13,035 nt of DNA, taken from contig JADNYJ010000792.1 in assembly GCA_015501075.1 (NCBI GenBank), positions 1 to 13,035 on the forward strand. The letters run 5' to 3'. The position numbers and the translations under genes are program-made. The notes beneath the pieces are model-generated. The model worked only from the letters and a program-made list of their open reading frames with translations, was not told where the DNA came from and did no database searches. The stretch comes from Gymnopilus junonius (Eukaryota > Basidiomycota > Agaricomycetes > Agaricales > Galerinaceae). This document shows, piece after piece, positions 1-6,744 of the stretch (the first letter of the stretch is position 1; every line of letters begins with the position of its first letter).

Positions 1-1349
1 CTATCGCAAGGCAAAGAATATCTTTTCATATCTAATTCTGACAACCTTGGAGCAGTGTGAGTGACATTTATGGTTTTACCGATTCACATTTGTTCATGCC
101 TCGCACATGACAGGGTTGACCAGAGGATCTTGCAGCACATGATCGACACGCAAATTGACTTTGTTATGGAAGTTACTGCCAAGACCAAAGGTGACATAAA
201 GGTTCGTAGGTATCTTTTTATGTTAATGACGGTTTGTTGAATCTACACGCAGGGCGGAATCCTCATCAGTAATGCAATAGCCACTTTTTTGTTGTGAAAA
301 ACTGAACCGTCACACAGACTACGACGGATCCCTGCGACTACTCGAAGGGACTCAAGTCCCCAGTGAATACATGGATGAGTTCACCCATTGTGAGAGACGA
401 AATAGTCGCGCATCATATCCCTTACTCAACGAACTTCTTAGCTCGCAGCTTCAGAATGTTCAACACGAATAATCTATGGATCAATCTCAAAGGTGAATGC
501 ACATTTTCTTTGATAGACCTCAATTTGGTTCTAACTGTAGTCTGATTTTAGCACTCAAACAGCTGCTACGTGAGGGAGACACGTCGTTGGACATCAAGGC
601 CAATTCGAAAACCTTGGATGACGGCAGGACAGTGTTACAGGTAGCGAACCACTTTACCCATTTATTCGGAACGGTGAATTGATCACTTGGCATCTTAGCT
701 GAAACCGCGGCTGGTTCCATTGTAAAACATTTTCAGAATGTTCATAGCGTCCATGTCTCTCGTGAACGCTTCCTCCCGTCAAGGATTGCTCCGACCTGCT
801 ACTAGTCAAGAGCGACGTTTTCGTTTTGGATCATGGCCGTCTAGTGATGAATGAGAATCGAGCATTTGGCATTCCACCTGTTATAAAACTCGGCGGGCAT
901 TTCAAGAAGGCATGCCTGTTCAAAGCTTCTTCTCTGGTGACGAATTTTAAATGGCCTGACTACAAACTATGTAGATCCAACAGTTCCAGAAGCGCTTCAA
1001 GCAAATTCCGCATATTGTCGAGCTCGACCATCTGACTGTCGCTGGCGACGTTCTCTTTGGTCGGAACGTCACTCTGCGGGGAACAGTCATTAGTGCGTCT
1101 GACTTTTTAGTGTTGATTAATTGATATATTGACCACCATCGCAGTTGTCGCAAACGAGGGGCAACGTATAGATATCCCCGATGGATGCACGCTGGAGAAT
1201 CGTGAGTTGCCGGTCCGGTAAGTTAGCGCTTACTAAAGCATACTCCGTTATTAGGTTTGGTTTCTGGAAACCTAAATATGATCGTAAGTATACTCTCGGT
1301 AGCTCATATTCTTTGGTTATGAAAACTCATTCTCATCCAGGAGTTATAG
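1..1349 (+). pseudogene. UGPase (UTP-glucose-1-phosphate uridylyltransferase) paralog, 3' part, frameshifted
   Basis: Eleven exons can be followed: 1-56, 114-201, 253-268, 318-389, 442-492, 552-640, 699-909, 975-1092, 1145-1201, 1255-1283 and 1341-1349. Together they match the C-terminal half of the intact UGP1 at 3308-5184, beginning before SNSDNLGAV and ending at the same Met-Ile-Glu-Leu-stop. The 5' half lies outside the window, so truncation cannot be judged. Exon 699-909 is two bases short for its phase. One base is missing at the 640/699 junction (Gln-Leu-Glu) and one in a C run near 776-778 (Phe-Leu-Pro-Val-Lys). Uncorrected, translation stops soon after the first shift. The intron at 910-974 starts with GC rather than GT. 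Five introns sit where the intact gene has one; five others are not in the intact gene. Many conserved residues survive and codon bias is weak, so this looks like an old paralog that decayed recently. Assembly error at the two shifts is the main alternative. Confidence 0.85.
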
Positions 1350-1355
1350 CCTTTT

Positions 1356-1435
1356 TATATTACTATCCTCTTTCCATATGTAGCATATGCACATGTATAT
1401 TACTATCCTCTTTCCATATGTAGCATATGCACATG
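1356..1435. repeat. Perfect 40-bp tandem duplication
   Basis: The units 1356-1395 and 1396-1435 are identical over all 40 bases. Each starts TATATTACTATCC and ends GCATATGCACATG, and contains two NdeI-type CATATG palindromes. It lies just downstream of the stop codon of the broken UGPase copy, in what would be its 3' UTR. Perfect identity points to a recent slippage or unequal-exchange event, or an assembly duplication. Confidence 0.97.
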
Positions 1436-1934
1436 ATCTCCCCTTAACCCATTAGAGGAATTATTACCAAGCAGGAACGAGGTGCTTCTATCTAGACATA
1501 AAAGGAATTACCCAGCTGATGCGCCACACTCGACACATTTGGCAACCCATTCCTTTCTTGTTATTTACGGGCTCCGAGGGAACGGATTCAAAAGTCAAAA
1601 TACCGGAATATCATCGGAATGAGATATTCAATATGTTTATCCGTCTGAGTGACTTCTTGAGCGGTCTGTGTTGAGAAGAATACATGCTAAGGTCTAATTA
1701 TGATATCGAGCATCGATCAGTGCTCACCAGATTCATTCTGCCGAATACCTTTCGCAGCGCAGCAGGCCATATATGTCAGGGATTAGACTTTATCAGGAGT
1801 TGCCATTAGTTACCGCCAAGACATCTGTCGACGCGGACGTTCCGTTCCGACAGTATCGACTGCCGCGAACAACATTCGCATTTTCGTTTCCGCTCCGGTC
1901 CGAATCCGAGGTTCTAGCAAGGTAAAAGTCTGTG

Positions 1935-1943
1935 AATGCTCTC
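1935..1943. repeat. Left target-site duplication of the Mutator-like element
   Basis: The 9-mer AATGCTCTC directly precedes the left terminal inverted repeat. It recurs exactly at 2829-2837, directly after the right one. Confidence 0.9.
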
Positions 1944-2124
1944 CAGGCTCCTAAAACCAGCCTCTAGTATCGCTCGCAGAGCTTCACCTGAGAGCAGGAC
2001 GCAGTGTTGCATCAGAGAAATACAAATATTTTGACATACAAACAAATGTACAAACAAACCTAAGAGCTCAAGCTCGCGATATAGAGGCTGGCATTTTATA
2101 GATTCACGTGATCTGCGTGGGCAA
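1944..2124 (+). repeat. Left terminal inverted repeat of the MULE
   Basis: Pairs with the reverse complement of 2652-2828. The outer 34 bases and the inner 59 bases (from GCTCAAGCTC to GTGGGCAA) are identical between the ends. The middle carries indels, including an extra ACAAACAAATGT-like stretch in this copy. Inside the repeat, CCAGCCTCTAG at 1957 pairs with TAGAGGCTGG ending at 2091, so the TIR is itself a fold-back. A CACGTG box (2105-2110) and TTTTATAG (2094-2101, a TATA box on the minus strand) lie near its inner edge. Confidence 0.9.
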
Positions 2125-2147
2125 CCATCAAGGTTTTTTTTATGCAG

Positions 2148-2256
2148 GAGGCCGCCGATATTGATGCTCGCATGCTCGAAGGCACGGAGAACATCATCAA
2201 CTGGCAGAGCGACAAGGGAGAGGCATTGTGGGCTGTTAATCCAATAATTCTTTCAA
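2148..2256 (+). other. Exon-like insert inside the MULE, possibly captured host sequence
   Basis: A GC-rich patch in an otherwise AT-rich interior. It is preceded by a T run and TATGCAG (acceptor-like, ending at 2147) and followed by GTATTAAG (weak donor at 2257). Between them one frame is open for 36 codons, beginning Glu-Ala-Ala-Asp-Ile-Asp-Ala-Arg-Met-Leu and containing Ile-Ile-Asn-Trp-Gln-Ser-Asp-Lys-Gly. I do not recognise the protein. Acquisition of host exons between TIRs is known for Pack-MULEs, and this could be an example. A relic of the element's own gene, or chance, are the alternatives. Confidence 0.35.
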
Positions 2257-2609
2257 GTATTAAGTTCCTTCCCCTGTATTTATGCAAATTAGGTGTGAGT
2301 TTTCTTTAATAATGTGTCTACCATTACTGGTTACCATAATTCTAGTATGAATGAGCAGGAGAGCCATATTTTTGCATACAATTAGGTGAACCCATTCACT
2401 TGCACTCATTACAATAACACCATGGGAAGGTTACCTTGCATGTTTCTCACTTATTCAAGTGGCATAATTGCTAATTGTGCCAATTGTATTTATCTTTAAC
2501 TGTTTGAACAGGCCGGCATGGCTAAATTGACATGAGGAAAAGGGGTTTACCTCCTAATTGGTAGTGGACAAGGGGGAAATTCAGCAGTTCCAAATTGGGC
2601 ATGGTTCTG

Positions 2610-2629
2610 GTGACGCGCCTGCGCGTCAC
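2610..2629. repeat. GC-rich near-perfect palindrome inside the MULE
   Basis: GTGACGCGC, a two-base centre CT, then GCGCGTCAC form a perfect 9-bp hairpin stem, a GC island in AT-rich surroundings. It contains ACGCG-type cores on both strands. Function is unknown. Confidence 0.85.
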
Positions 2630-2651
2630 ACTGTAAAAACAGCCCTTGACA

Positions 2652-2828
2652 TTGCCCACGCAGATCACGTGAATCTATAAAATGCCAGCCTCTATATCGC
2701 GAGCTTGAGCCCTTAGCTTTGTTTGTACATCAAAATATTTGACCGTGTTTGCTCTCTGATGAAACACATGCGTCCGCTCTCAGATGAAGCTCTTGCGAGC
2801 GATACTAGAGGCTGGTTTTAGGAGCCTG
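2652..2828 (-). repeat. Right terminal inverted repeat of the MULE
   Basis: The reverse complement of the left TIR, including the nested fold-back: CCAGCCTCTATATCGCGAG at 2685 against GCGATACTAGAGGCTGG ending at 2815. It contains CACGTG at 2666-2671 and CTATAAAA at 2675-2682, which reads outward to the right. The outer end is GGAGCCTG at 2828. Confidence 0.9.
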
Positions 2829-2837
2829 AATGCTCTC
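2829..2837. repeat. Right target-site duplication of the Mutator-like element
   Basis: AATGCTCTC, an exact copy of 1935-1943, directly abuts the right TIR end. Confidence 0.9.
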
Positions 2838-3307
2838 ATGGAAAAAAGCACTCAAAACAACCCCAGGAGGCTCATTTTGTCAGTTAGTCATGCAGCCAAA
2901 AATTCTATGCAGGTATATTCCAATCATGAACCACATAAAGAAAAGGAAAGAAAAACTAAACGAGCGTTAACATCTACTGTAATCCGTACGTATGAGAGCT
3001 ATTAAGGTGACAGAGAGAGCAGAGCGCGGGGGATGGTGGTGGTGTTTTTACCATAACTGCTCTGAGTAAACCCCCTTGAATCAAAAAAGCCAACCGACCT
3101 AACACTATGATTATGACAAGAAAAAAGGAGGTAAAGGAAGGTTAGGTAGCCAAAGGGGGCAACGTCCATGAGAAAATAAAAGGGAAATAATAGGTTGATG
3201 TATAGACGACTAGTGCACGTATGTTGTATATATGTCCGAATGGTTTCGTTTTTATTGCTGAAAGAAAAAGAAAAACAATCCCAGAATTTTGAATGAAGAT
3301 GAGGTAT
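2838..3307. other. Intergenic, 3' flank of UGP1
   Basis: No gene is seen on either strand. The sequence is A/G-rich on the plus strand and should include the UGP1 3' UTR at its right end. One short plus-strand frame begins within the transposon's right TIR and runs to 3005, but it has no recognisable features and looks fortuitous. Confidence 0.6.
3251..3256 (-). terminator. Polyadenylation signal of UGP1 (AATAAA)
   Basis: TTTATT on the plus strand reads AATAAA on the UGP1 strand, in the context GCAATAAAAACG, about 52 nt past the stop codon. Position and sequence fit a eukaryotic cleavage and polyadenylation signal; usage is inferred. Confidence 0.5.
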
Positions 3308-5184
3308 TTATAGCTCCTAGAGGTACACAGTCAACGGCGGAAGAAAGTGGCCAGTGAAAACGACGTACGATCATGTTCAAGTTACCAGAGAGCAGCCTGT
3401 TCTCAAGAATGCAACCATCAGGAATGTCGATTCTCTGGCCCTCATTGGCAACAACTAATCAAAGACATCAAGAGTGAACGACAAGGGCTGAGAGGAAACT
3501 CACTGATGACGGTGCCACGCAGGGTGACATTACGTCCAAAGTAGACATCGCCAGTAACGGTCAAGTGGTCAAGCTCCAAAATCTTGGGAATCTTCTTGAA
3601 GCGCTTCTGGAATTGTTGGATCTGCAAATTTGAACCATCAGGAACTGACATAAAGGCGATATGTCATGACATACCTTCTTGAAGTGATCGCCAAGTTTGA
3701 TGACAGGTGTCGTCTCAAACATCCTGGCCTCGTTGAGAATGAGCTGGCCGTGCTGGAGCGAGTATATGTCGCTCTTGATGAGGAGCAGGTCGGAGCAGCT
3801 CTTGACGGGCAAGAAACGCCTACGGGGAACGTTGATGCCATGAGCGTTCTTGAAGTGCTTGATGGCGGCACCAGCGGCGGTCTCGAGCTGGATGATGGCT
3901 TGACCGTCATCGGTGGTCTTGGGGTTGACGATGATCTCGAGCTCGAGGCCCTCGTTGTCCATGATGCGCTTGAGGGCCTTCAAGTTGATCCATAAGTTGT
4001 TGGTGTTGAAGATCTTGAATTTGCGAACTATGACGTGTTAAAAGTTAGGGGCTATAAAAAAAAATTTTTTTAAGGGGGGGAAACTTACTCGACTTGAAGT
4101 CCTCAACGTGTTCTGATGGGACTTGGGCAATTTCAAGCAGACGAATAGAACCATCATAGTCTGAAAACAAGTATCAGATAACGCGTTTTCATAGGAGAAT
4201 CAAGTGATGTACCAATAAGAGTTCCACCCTTGATGTCCGCCTTGGTCTTGTCGGTGACTTCCATGATGAATTCAGCGCCAGTGTTAATCATGTGCTGGAG
4301 AATGCTTTCGTCAACGACGGCACCCAGGTTGTCCGAGTTGGAGACGAAGAGGTACTCCTTGCCCTCGGCAATAAGCTGATCGAGGACGCCCGAGTGGAGG
4401 AGAGCGTTGTAGAGGTCTCCGTGACCAGGAGGGTACCAGCTCTTCTTGTCGTCGTCGGCACGCTTGGGGCAGGGCAGGAGGGTCTCCTTGAAGATACGGG
4501 GATAGCGGGACTGGTTGAAGGTGGTGATGCGGAGCTGCTGGTTGGCATACTTCTTGATGATGCGGAGGGTGTCCTCGTGGGTATTGAAAGAGGTCATGAG
4601 GATGAGGGGGACATCGACGCGAGCGGTGGTGTTGAGATGCTCGATCTGACGGACGGTGAGGTCGAGGAAGGTCATGTCGTCCTTGACCTCGAGGGCACTC
4701 TTGGCGCCGGTCATACCTGGGGGGGGTGAGGAGGGGAGAAGAGAGGGGGCGGGAGAGAGACAGACCCATGGAGGTGCCGAGACCGCCGTTGACCTTGAGG
4801 ACGGCGAGCTTGTTGAGGTTGGCCGAGTTTTTGGGGCGGGGCAGATCGGCATAGGGGACGATCTGGTCATCGGCGGGGGACTTGATGCGGTCCCAGTCGC
4901 TAGGCGGAGTCAGAAAAGAGCAGAGAGGGTGGGGCAATGACGCACAGATCGACGCTCTTGGCGCGCTCAGCGAGATAGCGGGTGAAGAGATAGAAGAAAG
5001 ACTGCATTTCGGTGTCGAACGCCTTTTTCGTCGCGGGGTCCTCGACAGTCGAGACGAGCCGGGAGATTTCGTTGCGCATCGATTTGGCGGCAACCCCAGT
5101 GGTGGCGGTCTTGAAGTCGATGTGGCTCGTGCCGCGGACACGGGCATTGAACGAGTCGCTGCGGGGCATGAGGGAGGCGGACAT
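3308..5184 (-). CDS. UGP1: UTP-glucose-1-phosphate uridylyltransferase (UDP-glucose pyrophosphorylase)
   Basis: This enzyme makes UDP-glucose and pyrophosphate from UTP and glucose-1-phosphate in the cytosol, supplying glucan, glycogen, trehalose and glycosylation pathways. Exons: 5184-4946, 4899-4766, 4716-4213, 4160-4089, 4027-3675, 3621-3504, 3454-3369 and 3316-3308. All phases join to one 504-aa frame, a normal length for eukaryotic UGPases. Visible motifs are the nucleotide-binding loop GGLGTSMG (residues 118-125), WYPPGHGD (218-225) and SNSDNLG (250-256). The C-terminal beta-helix region contains [12 protein letters not shown]. The start ATG begins [12 protein letters not shown] and lies 53 nt after a TATA-like box. 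The last exon encodes only Glu-Leu-stop. Codons favour C or G in third position, as in highly expressed fungal genes. The intron at 4717-4765 is almost entirely pyrimidine on the sense strand, and the one at 4028-4088 has A, T and G homopolymers. The broken paralog at 1-1349 faces this gene. Confidence 0.97.
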
Positions 5185-5236
5185 GCTGGTGGTGGTTAGT
5201 AGAGGTGGGTCCAGAATTGAGCCGACCGACCTGCTG

Positions 5237-5244
5237 TTTATATG
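5237..5244 (-). promoter_or_regulatory. TATA-like box of UGP1
   Basis: CATATAAA on the gene strand, 53 nt upstream of the start codon. This would give a short 5' UTR of roughly 20-25 nt. A CCAAT box lies about 110 nt farther upstream. Confidence 0.45.
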
Positions 5245-5350
5245 AACCGGTGCGGTTGTCTTCGTGGAGATGAGCTGCGGCGCCGAATGGGTTCTAGCCG
5301 GGGGAGGACGCGGTCGGTGATGACGTTGGGGGTGGTCGGGCTCCTCGCGG

Positions 5351-5355
5351 ATTGG
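5351..5355 (-). promoter_or_regulatory. CCAAT box upstream of UGP1
   Basis: ATTGG on the plus strand reads CCAAT on the UGP1 strand, in the context CGAGCCAATCCGC. This is the classic binding core of the fungal HAP/CBF complex, at a plausible distance from the 5237-5244 TATA-like box. Confidence 0.4.
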
Positions 5356-5400
5356 CTCGATTCGCTTTCGCTGGGGAGGGAACAGTGTCTGTTGTCTCGT

Positions 5401-5408
5401 TTTTATAG
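5401..5408 (-). promoter_or_regulatory. Second TATA-like box upstream of UGP1
   Basis: CTATAAAA on the gene strand, 217 nt upstream of the start codon. It is the stronger consensus match. If used, the UGP1 leader would be about 190 nt, and the CCAAT motif would lie inside the leader. Confidence 0.35.
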
Positions 5409-6314
5409 CTATTTCGATCCTTCGTTGTTCGTCGTACAAACGTGTCTGCATATACGCGTATTTCCCCGTCCCCATACTCCCTCCCTTTCCTCTCTAGGCT
5501 TATATACCCTGTATTCTGCTTCCCCATTTTAAATCAGGCCCTTCTTATCAGCGGCCGATCTTGCCACATGTCGCCTCGACATCCTTCCTTACGTGAACTC
5601 CCGTTCAGCTTGGACCCCTGACAGCACCTCTCTATACACGTTCTCTCTTCTTACCCAGCCTAGAACGTACGGCATTCCATGTCCATTGACAAGGATGCTA
5701 TGTACATACACAGGCCGCTCAATATTCTGTCAGCCCCTAAGACCCCAACACGTTTTGTGAAGCGATACGCGAACTGGCGACTGCGGTTGCTACACTCTAA
5801 TTTTCATATGCTTTCTCCACTCCACCTTGCACTTGAACGTGGCTGGCTCTTCTATCCTTCTTGCGGGCGTTAAATAGCATAACTTAGTCTCGGATATTTC
5901 ATCAAACTGGAGCCAGCTTTACACTGTTTTCTCGCTTCTCGCGTCTCGGCTCGTTCAACATCGCGTCATCCTGCCTTTATCCACTCAGGCCACATTTATT
6001 TCCGCTTGGATACTCCAATATCGTCCAGTACGGTACCGCTGAACGTCGGCCCTCCGAAATTCTTCCAACAAGTCCTCCGACCCGGGCATAACGCCTACGC
6101 AAATCCCATGCACTAAAAACGGTATAAAATATACCATATTCGTCCAAAATCCGCCCTCACCAAAGCGCGAATCCCGGATCCTTCGCGAATAGTTCCCGGG
6201 GTCCTCTCCCTCCCATGTCCTTTCAACATTGATTGTCGAGGAACTATCAATATCGTTGACCGCGATACATATATAGCGTCCTTACTTATCCCGGAGATTC
6301 TTTTTCTGACAGTC

Positions 6315-6452
6315 ATGGATGGCAGAACTGACAAGGGCCTGTCCTTCAAATTTAGCATCGGCAAGTACTTACTTGCTCTTGTAGCACTTATAGCACTGGA
6401 TTATCGAAACTTCAAACTCGTTAAAATAGACGATAGACGGACGGATGTGTGA
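6315..6452 (+). CDS. Possible small membrane protein, 45 aa, unidentified
   Basis: An open frame starts at an ATG with G at -3 and G at +4, about 45 nt after a CATATATAG motif. It begins MDGRTDKGLSFKF and contains one hydrophobic stretch, YLLALVALIAL, at about residues 18-28, followed by a basic tail and TGA. The pattern would suit a single-pass small protein, but a frame of this length arises easily by chance. I recognise no family and see no introns. It lies alone between UGP1 and the arrestin gene. Confidence 0.2.
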   Translation: MDGRTDKGLSFKFSIGKYLLALVALIALDYRNFKLVKIDDRRTDV

Positions 6453-6744
6453 CCATCGCCCCTGTAAATGGACAGATAGGCACAGAGAGAAAGATGGCGT
6501 TTAGTTAATTATACATGACATTCAATAGACCCGGAACCAAGGAAAAAGAAAACAAAGAGGTACATGCTATGCACTGCATGGAATCAACACAACCCTCCAT
6601 TTCACTTCACTCCAGACGAAATGAAAAGACTTCACCACACGCTGTTCCTCGCCGAGCCCTTCGTTGAGGATTACTTTCGTTTCTCCAAGTTTACATAGGT
6701 CGGGACCGAGCGTCCAAGCAGGATCTGGAAGATATTCCTTTACG

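Larger units (their letters stand above)
1350..1943. other. Intergenic, 3' flank of the UGPase paralog
   Basis: No gene is seen. The stretch holds the 40-bp tandem duplication at 1356-1435 and otherwise low-information sequence, ending at the 9-bp target site of the transposon. No long reading frame, recognisable protein fragment or RNA gene was found on either strand. Confidence 0.6.
1944..2828. mobile_element. Non-autonomous TIR transposon, Mutator-like (MULE) type
   Basis: An 885-bp element with long terminal inverted repeats (about 1944-2124 and 2652-2828). It begins CAGGCTCC, ends GGAGCCTG, and is flanked by a perfect 9-bp direct repeat, AATGCTCTC. A 9-bp target-site duplication with TIRs near 180 bp is characteristic of Mutator-like elements; hAT and P elements make 8-bp duplications. 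No transposase frame exists inside, so it would need an enzyme in trans. The interior is AT-rich apart from an exon-like patch at 2148-2256 and a GC-rich palindrome at 2610-2629. It sits between the two convergent UGPase paralogs. The element itself is clear; the superfamily rests on duplication length and TIR architecture only. Confidence 0.85.
5185..6744. other. Intergenic: UGP1 promoter and arrestin 3' flank
   Basis: The left 350 bp hold UGP1 promoter elements. The remainder has scattered TATA-like motifs (for example near 6120 and 6266) and no recognised protein on either strand, apart from the weak small ORF at 6315-6452. A minus-strand frame at 6567-6779 overlaps the arrestin last exon out of frame and continues into its 3' UTR; I treat it as fortuitous. 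Confidence 0.55.

Noticed and set aside
2096..2287. Minus-strand 63-codon frame in the transposon
   Set aside because: It starts in the AT-rich interior and runs into the TIR, with no transposase signature. The plus-strand reading of the GC-rich patch is more coding-like.
4292..4729. 145-codon plus-strand frame
   Set aside because: Antisense shadow of UGP1 exon 3. The strong third-position C/G bias of the real gene keeps the other frames open. The frames at 3666-3995, 4656-4940 and 4882-5199 are explained the same way.
4311..5147. 278-codon minus-strand frame overlapping UGP1
   Set aside because: It is another frame of the same exons read through introns, rich in Pro, Arg and Ser as expected from GC-biased coding DNA. 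It has no UGPase motifs.
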